Shown: piece after piece, positions 36,823-49,763 of the stretch
Position numbering within the stretch: position 1 is the stretch's first letter
Layout of the letters: the number at the start of each line of letters is the position of its first letter
NCBI GenBank assembly: GCA_019321725.1
Contig: CM033116.1
Location: 10,868,841-10,932,840, forward strand
Source: Paulownia fortunei
Taxonomy: Eukaryota > Streptophyta > Magnoliopsida > Lamiales > Paulowniaceae
Direction: 5' to 3'
Length of the DNA stretch: 64,000 nt
The notes under the pieces: model-generated
What the model was told of the DNA's origin: nothing
Databases searched by the model: none
What the model saw: only the letters and a program-made list of their open reading frames with translations
Program-made: the position numbers and the translations under genes

Positions 36823-38510
36823 TGATAACTCATAATTTAACACATTTTTTGGTACTCTCAATTGTACAAATTAGGATGTTTTATCACATAATTCAGGTTT
36901 TTGTGCATTTTTTTATATATATATTGTCTAGGTGCAAAGTGGACAAGTTGTGTGGAAAATTGAAACAAGAAAAAAACTTGGGCAAAAGTTGAAGTTTTGG
37001 AGCTGCAACACTAGAACTCGCGCCATAGGGTGGTTGACTCAAAAACTGTAATATTTTTTAGAGCACAATTGCATATGTTATTGCCTTACAATTACTAAAT
37101 TTGTGTCTTATTTTGTGATAATTGTGTGTAGAGGCTAAAAATGAAGAATGGAGTGAAGATATGGTGAAAAATGGCCAAAATTTGACAAAGAAGAACTCGC
37201 GTTGTGATACCCCTAGGTCGCGCAACAACGTGAGTAGCTAAAATCAGGCAGTGAGTTCTATTTTTGGTGGCGCTGCATCCCTCCCTCTTTGGCAGCGCAA
37301 CGTCGGACAAAGTACAACTCATGCCACTATTGAGTACCTGAATTTGGGCAGTGAGCAGGCCTTTCTCATGCACCCCTACGACACCCCCTTTAGGCACCTC
37401 AACGCCAGAAGAATAGAGCATTCCGCACATGGTCCAGACATGAAGAAAATAATTGTGAAATTTTGAGGGACAGGTAGTAATCTAATCCTGCATGGAATCT
37501 TTCTTGTTATACACCACTACACCCTCACATACCATGTGACACTCTATTAGATATACTATTTGTACACAATTACATCATACAAATGATATATATATACATG
37601 CTTACATATTATTGTCTTGAACAACACACAATACACATCATTCAACACATAATTGATCACCCGCACACACTCTATACCTAAATTCACATACACTTTTCAT
37701 CTCCATCCAAAATACCCATTATTCCATATTTCTACACCAAAACACACACACATACCCATCATTAAGGAGTTTGAGATTCAGGACAAGGGGAAGAATGAGT
37801 TAGTTTGGGCAAGGAGAATCTAAAGCTAAAAGTGAATACTCTCCAAAGGGGTTGTAATTTTTACTTTAGTTTTCTTTTGATTTTGTTTAGTTCTAAAGAA
37901 TATTTTATAGGCATGATGTTGAGAAACAAGTGTTGTTTGCTTTATTTCATTATGAACTAAACTCAACTTTTTCAAGGTTTGGAAAGCCATTCCTATAAAG
38001 TTGTGAATTATTAACTTGTATGCAATGTGGATGATTGTTGATTTTGTGATGAGCATGCACTATGTTCTTAATGTTTCTTGAAATTTGGCCAGTTTTGAGA
38101 TGAACCTTGTTGTTGTAATTGAGACCAGGAGGTAGTGTCACAACAAGTGCTCCTATAGTGTATGTCATGGGCTAGGTCACTATAAGAATATAGGAGTTAG
38201 CACATGCAATAGTCATAGACTTGATTGTCTAAAGCTGTAGGAAATCACAAAACCTAATGCATTATTGGATAGCTAAACTTGTATAGAAATATAATGGTCG
38301 CTTTATAGTAATAGGTGTGACACATTTTGGAAAAGAGTATTACATAAAATTAGAGTTCCTGCTGTCAAATAATTCAATGTCAATCCTATTCACTAACTTA
38401 TAAGAATTCACAATGCAATAGAACGATAATCCAATGCCTTGGTACTTCTTCATCTAAGTTTAAATCCTTTGTTTTTTCTTGATTATTTTTGTTGCTTGTT
38501 AATTTCTAAT
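36823..38510 (+). mobile_element. Athila-like gypsy LTR (copy A)
   Basis: Starts TGATAACTCATAATTTAAC. Contains the GC-rich 'gctgcaacactagaactcgcg' type segment (37000-37440), an AC-rich segment and a T-rich tail, and runs straight into gag at about 38511 with no PBS in between. The 3' edge of the LTR, the leader and the gag N-terminus are therefore deleted. Small frames within (37095-37430 minus, 37251-37466 plus) show no family signature. Confidence 0.7.
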
Positions 38511-40017
38511 TTTAAGAGCTTGTGGCTAAGTTCATTTCAGCACTAGAATCGAGAATCCAAAATAATGAGGCAACATTATAGAATTCAAAAACTCAAAATA
38601 AGTTAAATTGAAATCGTGGTTTTGGGGCATGCTTAAGGGGCAATGTATAGTGATACGGAGAAAAATCCTAAAGAGCATGTTAAGGCCATCACCTTGAGGA
38701 GTGGAAAAGAGATAGATTTGAAGGTGAAAAATGTAGAATCTCAAGAAAATGAGTTAATTCCCCATGACAAGAAAGAGAAACCTCAACAAAAGAAGCAAGA
38801 TGAGCATGCATCAACATCAAAGCCTAGCACCTCTTCCAAAAGGGTTATCCTTAATGAAGTGATAAGTGTTCATCCCTTTTTTCCTATGGCATTGAAAAAT
38901 CAAAAGTTAGATGTGTAATTTTCTAATTTCTTGAAGTCTTTAAAAATTTGCATATTAACATAACATTTACCGATGCTTTACTTCAACTTCCTAGTTATGC
39001 TAAGTTCTTCAAAGATATATTTTTTAATAAAATAAAATTAGAGGAATATGAGATGGTGAACTTGATCGAGGAGTTTTGGACAAATGTTCAAAATAAGCTT
39101 TCCCTAAGCTCAAGGACCCCAGGAACTTTTCTATCCAATGCACTATTGGTCCAATTTCATTTTCCAAACTCTTGTGTAATTTAGGTTCTATCATTAATCT
39201 CATGCCTATAACTATTTTTAGAAAACTTGGACTTGGAGAGCCAAAGCCTACAACGATATCTTTGCAACTTGTTGATCGATCCATCAAGTATCCTAGAGGC
39301 ATCATTGAGGATGAGTTTGTCAAGGTACAAAAAATCATCTTTTCGATTGATTTTCTTATTTTAGACATGGAAGAGAATGTGGACATGCCTCTCATTCTAG
39401 GTAGACGCTTCCTATATACGGGTAAGACATTAATTGATGTTCAATTAGGCAGGTTGATACTTAGTGTAGGAGATGATCAAGAGATTTTTAATATGTTCAA
39501 AGGCATGAAATATCTAGATGATAAGCATATATGTTATAAAATTAATTCATTTGACTCTTTAGCTCTTGAATTCTTACAAGAGAATAGGTTCAAAGACAAA
39601 TTAGAAATATGTTTAGTTCTTGCTAAAAAAGAGGAGGAGGATGATGATAAAGGGATACGGGCTGTTGTGGCGAGTTTGAAGGCCAATCCTCCTTACAAGA
39701 GGAATGTTCAACGATGTTTTGAAGTATTGGAGAGGCCTTCCTCTACACAAGAAAAGCCATCTATTGAGGAGCCTCTTATTCTTGAACTTAAACCCTTTCC
39801 CCCCTCTTTTGAAGTATACTTATCTTAATGTTTCAAATTCTTTATCGGTAATAATTTCTTTTTCCTTGATAGGTGAGATAGAATAAAATCTCCTAAGAGT
39901 CCTTAGGGATCATAAGGGAGGATAGCTGACATCAATGGAATTAGCCCCTCAATTTGCATGCACAAAATCTTAATGGAGGAGAGCTACAAGCTTGGGGTGC
40001 AGGACAAAGGAGATTAA
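38511..40017 (+). pseudogene. Athila-like gag C-terminus, protease and RT start
   Basis: Begins in late gag (LVAKFISALESRIQNNE), then SDTEKNPKEHVKAITLRSGK (38645-38710), the joint between gag and protease typical of Athila elements. A frame at 38948-39184 has DALLQLPSYAKF. Protease lies at 39172-39828: LCNLGSIINLMP where the family has a DLG motif (catalytic Asp to Asn), then LGLGEPKPTTISLQLVDRS, MPLILGRRFL and TLIDVQLGRL. The pre-RT segment (LELKPFPPS) and RT start (LLRVLRDHK, ADINGISPSICMHKILMEES) follow in shifting frames up to the assembly gap. Protease is open for 218 codons, yet neighbouring frameshifts and the lost Asp make it a relic. Single copy here; copy B's equivalent lies beyond the window. 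Confidence 0.88.
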
Positions 40018-40117
40018 NNNNNNNNNNNNNNNNNNNNNNNNNNNNNNNNNNNNNNNNNNNNNNNNNNNNNNNNNNNNNNNNNNNNNNNNNNNNNNNNNNN
40101 NNNNNNNNNNNNNNNNN
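40018..40117. other. Assembly gap, 100 N
   Basis: Exactly 100 N, a conventional placeholder for unknown length. Left side is plus-strand Athila-like RT, right side is minus-strand gag of another gypsy element, so the two sides are not continuous parts of one element. Confidence 0.98.
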
Positions 40118-40359
40118 CCACCATTAAAATCAATCGGTTCCATCTTTCTAAACTTCTCATATACAGCCTGTGAAGGATCCTGTCGAGCTTGTGGTGGAGG
40201 AAGGCGCTGATTCTGTTCTTGGGTTGTTTGTTGCATATCTAGCAATTGTTGTATCTGTTCACCATGCACTCTAATTTGTTGTTGAATGAGATCAGTTAAA
40301 TTGTCCACCACACTATGATTACCCTCATGATCATCCATTGTCTTCCTTTTTGGTGCCAT
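40118..40359 (-). CDS. Ty3/gypsy gag, N-terminal part, cut by the gap
   Basis: Minus strand from ATG at 40357-40359: [14 protein letters not shown], a Gln-rich coiled segment ([20 protein letters not shown]), then [14 protein letters not shown] just before the gap, the usual start of the retrotransposon gag (PF03732-type) domain. About 80 codons are visible and all are open. An in-frame upstream ATG (40393-40395) exists; MAPKRK is preferred because plant gag proteins commonly start that way. The element's PBS lies 183 bases upstream. It is the only transposon gene start in the window without lesions, which suggests a younger insertion. The gap hides the rest. Confidence 0.75.
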
Positions 40360-40541
40360 GACCTGATATGCATTGCCCAGTCTTATTCCATTCATTAGCC
40401 AATAATAAATGCATAATCATGACAATAACATGGAATGAAATATAATCAAATAAACATAAAAGTAAATAAACAAGTAGTTGACCGAGTTTCCCAGCTAGGA
40501 TGTGTTCATATGCCTTCTTTTGTCTACAGGAACGACTAAAC
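40360..40541 (-). mobile_element. Leader of the second gypsy element
   Basis: Short non-coding leader between PBS and gag. Confidence 0.65.
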
Positions 40542-40557
40542 CTCCGCTATGATACCA
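40542..40557 (-). other. Primer-binding site of the second gypsy element
   Basis: Minus strand TGGTATCATAGCGGAG: shares TGGTATCA.AGC with the tRNA-iMet type, five bases from the LTR edge at 40563. Confidence 0.7.
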
Positions 40558-40562
40558 CAAAC

Positions 40563-42160
40563 TGTAACACCCTTAACCTAACTGCAGAGCCTAAACAAGC
40601 TGATACAGTTAAGTCAAGAAATGTTAATTTTTCATCAATACTAAAGTTATGGTTTTAATAAAAGTTCCCATTTTTAGCTAAAAGAGAGAGCTTGAATCGT
40701 TTTAAACACACTATATACATATATCAAAACTGAGTACATCTGTTTACAAAACCATAACAGAGCGGCTTATTTAAAAATAAAACAGAGTTTTCAAAATAAA
40801 CTACAAAACAGGTCGAAACATAGCATATGAACAAATCTCTGTCCGGCCGCTCTAGAGAATCAGTCAACCTCTAAACCTGTACATTTCTACCAGCATCACA
40901 TGAATCTAATGAGCTAAAGGCTTAGTAAGATGAAACTGATGCAATAACAAATAACATATATGCACATCTCATAAATCATTAAATGCAATATTCTATTTAA
41001 TAACTTTCATTCGTAAATCATTCTTTAGGGCCCTTGAAGTGTGGTACCTAATTAAATAGCAATAGACCGTGGTTTTCGGAACCTGTTCATAATGATTGGC
41101 TAATAAGAGAAATAATACGGAATTTCCATACTTGATCTTTCAACCTCAGGTATTAGCCGTATTCTATCTCATTCATTGTCGCTTACCTATACCAATTTTT
41201 CAACCTCAAGTATTTGCCACCATTTGTTGGGTTCGCCGGTCCCTCCCGCGTCCCTTGGCTTCAAGTGTAACTTGCTTAAGTTTTTAATCATACAAAAGCA
41301 TACTAAAACATGTAACCATCCAAGATACTACAAATTCATCATAAGAAACATTGAAAAAGAATATACCTTGATTAAGTTGGATTTAAGCTTCAAAATCAAC
41401 GGTTTTCAAGTTTAAAAGGATGGAAACTTGTTCTAGCTTGTGTTCTATGGATTCCTATGGATTGAATTCAATTTTTGTGAGTATGAGAGTGTAGAAATTT
41501 GAGAGAAACTTAGGAGAATAAGGGCTGGTCGTTTTTGAGGTGCTTCCACAAGAAATATGGATGAAAATGATTTCTTTGACCTTTCAAAGAGAGGTAAGTG
41601 GAGGGTGATGATTGGTTGCATCATGCTTGGTGTCTTCTCATGCCAAAAGCCACGTTCATGGGCTAAGGAGATGAAAAAAATTGATGCTTTGGTGTTATAA
41701 TCAAGTGCAATGCGGTTTAGAATGGTTTTATGCAACCTAGTCAACCAACCAATCAAATTGCACCATTGTGCATACTTTTAGTTCTTAGCCAAATGTAATA
41801 TATTTCAAGTAAATATTTAGGCAATTAATCACTTTAGCATATAACTAGTATGGAGCAATACAAATAATTCATTTCATGGACATTCAACACATCAATCTTC
41901 CTTAACCGAGATATCGAGCTTTTCACTGCAAAAAGGGCACTTAAGAAATATGTAAAATCAAGAAATGTAAGTTTGATCTCATATTTCATGTACTAATGAA
42001 TATTAAATCATAACTGAAGCATATAATAACAATTATTCATGTTCGTGCAATCATGCTATTTGTATGCCATAATTCAATAATGCACATTGATTAGATGCAT
42101 ATTCATGCAAAAATACTTATTATTGGCTATGTAGGAGAGAATTGAGAATTGGGCATTACA
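40563..42160 (-). mobile_element. 5' LTR of the second gypsy element, 1598 bp
   Basis: Plus-strand ends TGTAACACCCTTAACC and GAATTGGGCATTACA. A different family from the 2.8-kb gypsy LTRs. Its right edge falls exactly where homology between the two duplicate copies starts (42161 / 17175), so it is inserted inside the older gypsy LTR of copy B. No gene inside; a 103-residue minus frame at 41445-41756 is unremarkable. Confidence 0.85.
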
Positions 42161-43620
42161 TGTTATAACTCTTATAACAAGTCCCTAAATATCCCAAATC
42201 AATTACACAATAGATATGTTGTAACAAGTAAAATGGGACAGATTTTCACCTTGTAATTTCCTTGCTGCCACATTAGGTTTTATAGATATTTTAACATCCT
42301 TAGGAATATTTATTCACTCTCAACTTTTTACCAAACTTAGATAACATATATAAAAATATAACCATGCCATAATGTTTCAAAAATGCACAGGTCTAGGTCC
42401 CCTAATTTAGTCCCCTTCACAGCACACCATAACATATATTCTTACTTTGGCAGTTTTGAGTGTTTCTTCATTATCATGCCCTATTTCAATTTCTAATCGA
42501 TGAAAATTTATTCGAGTACTCTTAAATCATATAATAACATGTATATGATGATACCTATAGGTTTTATTCAACATATCATACACTTTTGTAGTCTAAATCA
42601 CAAGAATACACCAATGTGACAGTTTCTAGCACAAGTGTTTTCTATCAAGTATTTGCAACCAAAAACCTTTTCTTTGTGCACCAATGCCTATCTAATAACA
42701 TCATAAAATATTTATAAATAATATTCAAATCTTAATAAGCCAATAAACCTTAAAAGAAATCTAAAAGTCATGCCAAACCCGTAGGTTAAGCTCACCATGC
42801 ACAGTTTTCTACTTTAACTTGTTTATTTCTCCTCCCCTTTGCTTGTTTTGCCTCCTTTTTTGGTTGGAATCACTTAGGACCTATTTAGAGAGCTTTTTAT
42901 ATGTATTTGAAACCTGAAATGGTGCAGAATAAGGGTCAAGTCGTGGCTGTTAGCTTAAGAGTGAAGAATAGGTTGAGGTGCTAACTTGTAAAGTCTAAGC
43001 ATGAGGTGATATAAGCTTGAGGTGGGATGTAGTGGTAAAATCTGATTTTCTCCCTTATCTTGTAGCCCTAATCTTGTGTATCACCTATTTTTTTTTTGGT
43101 TTCAACCTATCTTAGTCACCATTCATTCCCATAGGTAAGTTCTATGTTCGTTCATTCGATCTCCAAACCTAGTGACATCAGATTCTTAAATGATTGTCTA
43201 GTTTGCATTTCTAAAATTTTATGCAGATATGAATCTTGTATTATGATACTTAAATCATATTATATCATGTCCAATATCCCAAGTATGTTAATCCATCGGT
43301 GTATAGTTTTAAAACACCTCAATCTAATTAAATCGAATCATATAAACTTACTAGTAACATCTTTAACACTTACAAAATTATAACATATAAGCTATAAATA
43401 TCCAATATATTGACCAATCTATTCTTTTTCTTATTTAAATATAGAATTACTTAATTACGTTATAGGATCTCAACCACTAACATCATGTGATATCATTAGA
43501 AGTTTAACGATTAAGAATGTTATGTATGTCATGCAGATGTTAATGCAAATTAGCATGTAAGTAGCATGTAATGCATGAATCATATTGGCCAAGTGAGTAG
43601 TATGAGGCTTGGGTATTACA
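42161..43620 (-). mobile_element. Ty3/gypsy LTR, right part (copy B)
   Basis: Corresponds to 17175-18632, about 3% different, ending CTTGGGTATTACA. The left part was displaced by the second gypsy element and is not seen in the window. Confidence 0.9.
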
Positions 43621-45091
43621 ATAACCATACCTAGAAAAGTCGTCGATAAAGATTACGAAGTAGTGATAGTTCCCATGAGTATTAACACTTTGTGGCCTGC
43701 ATACATCCGAATGGATCAAATCTAATAGATTTTTAGCTCGCTCCACTTGTCCAACAAATGGTGATTTGGTCATCTTCTCCTTGAGACATGACTCACATGT
43801 TGACATTCCTTTATCTTTTGGAAGATCGAGCAATTGGGCAAACTTGTGAACTCTTTTCTTAGAGATGTGACATAATCTAGCATGCTATAAGAGTTGGGTA
43901 CTATGATTAATCACTTTTCTTTTATTTTGTTGAACGTGAAAAATGAGTGATGGGGAGTAATATAATATAAACTATTCATCAATATGCTAGAGGTAATTAA
44001 AACTGAATCTTTAAATATGGAGCAACTTCCATGTTTTATTGAAAAAGTTAAACCTTCTCTATCCAAAATAGGAATGGACATAATGTTCTCAACTATCTCT
44101 GGAACATAAACACAATTGTTCAAAACTAAAACTACTCTATTTTCTAAAGCTAAGTTGACACTTCCTATGACTAATGCAGCAACCTTTACTCCATTCCTCA
44201 ACTGTAGGACCGTCTCTTCTCTACTTAGCTTCCTTCTTATTTTCATCACCTGTAAATCATTGCAAAGATGAGACCCATATCCATTATCCAATACCCAAGA
44301 AATATCGTTAACTGGTAAGTTAACTTCAACAAAATAAGTACCTGAACAATTCATGAGCTTTGGAACTCTTCGAGACCCCACCAGTTGCCTTCATGCCTTT
44401 GGAATTTGAGGAAAGCTTTCCTATCCCCTTCTTCCTCTTAGGCTTTGTAGCCTTCGAGTTAGGTGAGGATCCAACAAACATAATCGGCTTGTCCTTCTTC
44501 ATAGTGGACTTAACCCTCTTCAACATGTTAAGCAGCTCAGTAAGGCTAGTTTCCATCTTATGTAGGTTGAAGTTGACAACGAAGGTGTCAAATGATTGAG
44601 GCAGAGATTATATGATTAGATCCAAATAGAATTCATTATCTATAACAGCTCCAGGTGACTCGAGCCTTTCGATCTGGCCTATCATCTTTAATCCATGATC
44701 ATGGACTAAAGAGCCACTCCATCATATGGATCTTGAAAAACTCTTTTGAGATCTAATATCTCGTCTGGCTAGTATGTTCACCATATAACTCTTGTTGGTG
44801 AACAAAGATATTACGCGTATGCGTATGTACCTTATGTTGCATCTGCAACTTGTTTGATATCAATGCCATCATATGGTATCATGCTTGCAGATCATCCTCG
44901 ACTTGTTGTTAATATTCTCCAAGCTCCTCCTCGGTCCCATCTAACAGTGGACCTGCTGGTGGAGGAACATTAATAATGTAGGATTTCTTCTCAGATTGTA
45001 AAATAATATTGTGGTTCCTAAACCAATCAAAAAAGTTGGGTCCAATTAATTTATTAGTGTCCAGAATTGATGCAAGTAGATTTTTAGCCAT
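43621..45091 (-). pseudogene. Copia gag, protease and integrase start (copy B)
   Basis: Same arrangement as 18633-20101, including the missing zinc knuckle and the DNG protease site (SWVLDNGYGSHLCNDLQ). The protease frame is open for 156 codons here (43911-44381) because copy A's stop at 19213-19215 is Gln (CAG) in copy B. Integrase start again ends at FIDDFSRY before the gypsy LTR; copy B keeps FIDD where copy A has FIDE. Both lesions in gag and protease predate the duplication. Confidence 0.9.
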
Positions 45092-46427
45092 TTTATAGAT
45101 AATCTAAAAAATTTAAACAACAAGGTCTTTAACAATAAATGCTTCCCACTATTTTATTCAAATTTAATCACCACTAATGGAAATTCAAGAAATCATATTC
45201 CCTAGTGGGCTTGAGGCCCAATCAGTATGTCGTATGCCCTAATTTTATTATCCTACAAAACATATTGAAAGGTAGTTAACTTTTAACGATTTCATCTCCA
45301 TACAACCTACCCTCAAGATATTTTACCCCATTTCTTCCCATATTCCTAATTTTATGAGCCCATATAGTATTAAGTGTCAAGCAAGACCCATCAAACCTCT
45401 ATGTAGATGGAGCATCAAAATATTCCACATCTCATGGCCAACATAGGGACGAGTCCATCCCATAGGCATCGCCATGCTTAGTAGATATCACAACTTTCCA
45501 TTACAGAATCATTCCATGACTCATGGTCGATGACAAAGTAATGTAGCATCGTCATGTTGTCTAGTTTTGATGGTAGATATGGATTATTGGATCCAACCCA
45601 ATTTTATCCATATTTGCTTGAAAGAAAATTTTTAAAAATTTCTTCACTTGATTTTAATTAAGTGGGGTTAATTTATTTAACCAAGACCTCATCACTTTTA
45701 ATCTTAGTTTATTTTATGTGTTTGCATTCAATTGATGGCAAGCATAAACATTAAATACACCCTATGCATGCATCTAATATATACATAACTTAGATGATCA
45801 TGGGCCAATCCTATGTGATCCATTTAAGCTAAAAATGCATTTACATCAATCTATGGGTAATAAAATAAAAATAAAAACTAAGTTCTCTTACATGAATATA
45901 TCCCATACATTCATAGGCCTTCTCTTGATTCTTTGTCTTAGTTATTCTTCTTATCCATCAAAAAATTAAAAAGAAAAACCTCACCCTATTTTACTCTCAT
46001 TTCATAAATATAAAGTACATACAAGAAAAAAAATAAAAGACTTGCAGGCCCCATTTTAAAATCTTAAATATAAATAAATCTAATCATATTGGTCTAAAAA
46101 TCTCCATGATCATTCCATAAATTTATCATCCATTTAAATTGTAATTTTATGACTTGGGATAAAATATCAATTTTCACGAAAAACTTATTTTTCAAGAAAT
46201 TAAAATTAATAGTTTAATTAAAATTCTAAATAATTAAATTTAGCAATTCAACACGATGAGGATGTCCAACACCCCCTAATTGAATCGAATTCAATTACAC
46301 ATGTTCTATTTAACAATTAAATAAATTGTAAAATATTTTTATCCCAATCAGAAATACAAAAAATCAATCTGAATTTAACAATTAAATTCGTAGGCATAAA
46401 TCAAATCCAATTGAAATTGCGCAAATA
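45092..46427 (-). mobile_element. Copia leader (copy B)
   Basis: Same as 20102-21437; identical from 45096 on. Confidence 0.7.
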
Positions 46428-46441
46428 GGGCTCTGATACTA
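46428..46441 (-). other. Copia primer-binding site (copy B)
   Basis: Same as 21438-21451. Confidence 0.75.
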
Positions 46442-46442
46442 C

Positions 46443-48639
46443 AGTTGGGTTCACGCGATTTCATGGTATGTGTAGTGGAAAAATAAATTTTTTAAAATTA
46501 AACATGCCATAACAATTACAGTAGTACCCCGGATCCGATGCGATTTTTAACAATCTTGTAATTTCCAATGGCTATAGAAAAATAAATTAAAATATCGATT
46601 TATACCTTTATGCACTCTGGTTTTCGTAGGGTTTGAGGTAATCGATTACTATCCCCTTCCTAAATTTTGTTTCACAGGGATCCAAACGTTTTCCTTCTTA
46701 GTCCACACATTGAGTAGGAACACGGAATGCAAACTCCACTAGCAATCTAGATTCTTTTACTAATCTGGTTTATGGAGTGAATATGGTAAATATTAATTCT
46801 TGTTATCAACTTGTGATAAAAAAATTAATACATAAATAAAAAAGATGGAATTTTGGTTGAAAAAAAATGGAAAAAGAAAAATAATATTTTTCTCCTATTA
46901 TTTTCTAAATTGCTAAAAATTTGAAGGCTTATTATTGTACGCCAATTTTTCGGCCACCTTGTTTAAATAGTGGGACTCAAAATTTTCAAGAGTCCCACTC
47001 TCGGTATTTTTGGCCTCTTTTTTAATTGGTTGGAAGATTTTTGGCTTATTCCAAATCTCCAAAAAAATTCCAACTTTATCTCTTATCTTCTAAAGATTTA
47101 AAGTCTTCCAAGAATGTCAAATTCTTGAGTTTCCATCCTTTTCAAATAACCTACATGGGCTTCTCCCAATGGACCTTTATGAATTGGGTTTGGGCTTAAA
47201 AAAATTCCATAATTAATCTGATTAATTATTTTAAGCCTAAATTCAATTATTTAATTCCAACTAGCCCACATAATCAAATTAGACCCAATTAAATAATTTA
47301 ATTATTTAATTGAGTAAATTAATTTAATAATTAAATTAATTTATGGTCTACAGAATTAATTTGATCCAATCAAATAATTATTTCACTACAATTAGGCTTC
47401 CTAATCTTATTAGGTCTAATTAAATAATTTAATTATTTAATTAAATAATTAATTCAACTCATTGGATTAATTTAACCCCTAATTAATTAATTTTTATTAA
47501 TTAATTGGATTCAACTCCTTAGATTAATTCCTAATTTAGAAATATTCCATCTCAAATTGTGTGCGACCTTTTAGGTTCACAACTAAGCTATCAATAGGCT
47601 TGCAATATTTACAACTTTTGAATTGTTATTATTTTGATTAATTAATCCAATTAATTAATATTCTTGAAATTAACTCCTAATTTCAAGAACCTCACAAGCC
47701 ATGAGAAACACCTAGCAAGTGTATCATGACTACCTAGTCTTTGGTGAATTAGTGATTGAACTTATTTTAATTATGAGTACCATACACATAAGGTCCTTCC
47801 ATCATCTAATCTCCTAATTGAGTCTAGGGCATGGATTAATAGTCGAAACCCTAATTGCTTAATAACTAAGATTCTATTTTAAGTTTCAATAACTCATAAC
47901 GAATCATTAGAAAACCGCTGTCTAACATTCATCCTGCCTTGGCCAATGATTTATGAGTCATGAACTATGAAAACATAGAAAATTCACTTGTTATGCCAGA
48001 CAAGTGATGGATTCTTTGTTGGTAATTCATTAACCTCCATACATATTAATTCAACATTCAATGTACCCCCTTTGTGATTGTTAGACAATTAGAAGATACA
48101 TCAAAATGAACACAACATACATAAGACTACTATGGTGCCTCAAGTCCAAGGACTAATCATGTACTATCGTAATGTGGAAGTTCTAATTTCAACAAACAAC
48201 GTTTCTAATTAAGAATTATCAGTAGACCTATTTAATGTACTTGTTCTCTAACAATCACCCGCATACATGCACTGGCGTTCACTATGCCAATGTACATGGA
48301 GTGAGACATCCTTCTCATACGAGCATGCATCGTATGCGAGTCTATTGAGCTATTTGATATTCCATCTCAAAAAGCCCTCGACTCGGAACTAATTTAAGAC
48401 AAAAGCTATAGAGTCATATTCCATGATCACCATCAAATGCGTGACCATGCCTCCTAGCTAAGTTTGGTCTTGGGACTTTATATAATTACTAATATGCAAT
48501 TAAAGATAAAGAATTTTTTTCTATTTTATTAATATCATTTGAAAAAGATTGTTTTTATAGATAATAATAGTATATTTTTATAGATATAAGAGTATAAAAG
48601 ATGTACAATCTAATTAGTGGGTCGGGCTCTACTCTAGCA
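46443..48639 (-). mobile_element. Copia 5' LTR (copy B)
   Basis: Same as 21453-23649, no difference seen. Confidence 0.85.
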
Positions 48640-49763
48640 GTTTGTACTAAATCCTATATCTCTATAGCGACCTAGTCTACAACATATATTACACGAGCAC
48701 TTATTGCAACACTACCTCTCGATCTCAATCACAACAATGAAGATCATTTAAAAGTTGAAAAAAACTTCAAAAAGCATTAAGAACATAATGTGTTCATCAC
48801 AAACCAAACATCATTTTCACCACAAATAAGATATCAATTCATAAATTCAAAGAAATGACTTTCCAAGCCTTGACAAAAGATGGTTTAGCTCATATTAGAA
48901 TCAACCAAACACCGAGTGTCTCCCAACAACATGGTTTTCACAAATTTCTCAAAAATAAAATAATTTAAAGAAGAAACTAAAGTAGAATATTACAACCACT
49001 AAAGTGATTCTTCACTTCTAGCCTTGGTTCTTCATTGCCCAATGACACTCCTTCTTTTCTTGACTTCAAATCCAAAGCTCCTTGATAATGGGTGTGTGTG
49101 TGTTCTTGGTTTAGTTTGTGTAGAAATATGGAGAAATGCTTATTTTAGGTGGAGAGAAAATATATGTTAGAATTTTGGTATCAAGAGTGTGTTGGGTGAT
49201 GAGTGAATAATGTAAAGTGTGATGTGAATTGTGTGTATATAGTGTATATACAAGCATATCACATTGGTGGTGATGTGTATATTGTACATAAGTGTGGGTA
49301 ACAAGAAATATGCTGAAATGCCAATTGGGTCGCCACTTATCATGAAAAATTTGTTAGCTGTATTATGCGCAGTGGAGCCATGGCTTGAAACCTTATGTTT
49401 TGTAATATGTGGGGCTGTAGTATAGAATTTTTCAATTGCAGCTCGAAACACTCTATCACATGGAATTATGGATCGCGATTCAAAATGCACTATCACTTCA
49501 TTTTCACTTTGAGCTGCGGCATGGATTTTCTAGGCCACGGCTCGAAACTTTAGTGCCACCACATAGAATTTCTAGGTAGTGGCCCGAAACCCCTTTTTTC
49601 TTATTTTTTTGCATTTTTCAACTTTCAAACCAATTTCTTCAAAATTTGTACCTACACAACATATATGATATGATAAGTACCCAAATCCATTAATTATAAG
49701 TTAAAAACATCCAAATTTATGCTTGTGGGAGTATCAAAAATGTGTTAAACTATGAGCTTATCA
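48640..49763 (-). mobile_element. Athila-like gypsy LTR (minus orientation, copy B)
   Basis: Same as 23650-24773. Confidence 0.75.

Larger units (their letters stand above)
17175..37946. repeat. Segmental duplication, copy A
   Basis: Collinear with 42161-64000. Offset is 24986 at the left edge, 24990 through most of the block and 26054 after copy B's hAT insertion and an 11-base deletion. Identity is mosaic: about seven differences in the first 250 bases after 17221, none seen at 20106-34319 except two compensating one-base indels near 25739 and 25931, many at 34320-35348, none seen at 35349-37946. Copy A may extend further right; copy B runs off the window. Confidence 0.95.

Noticed and set aside
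37095..37430. 111-residue minus-strand frame (also 63149-63484)
   Set aside because: Falls in the GC-rich part of the Athila-like LTR; not maintained in the diverged copies at 4312-5430 and 23650-24773.
39970..40395. Continuous minus-strand frame across the N run
   Set aside because: The Ns give no sequence evidence, and the two sides belong to different elements; only 40118-40359 is kept as gag.
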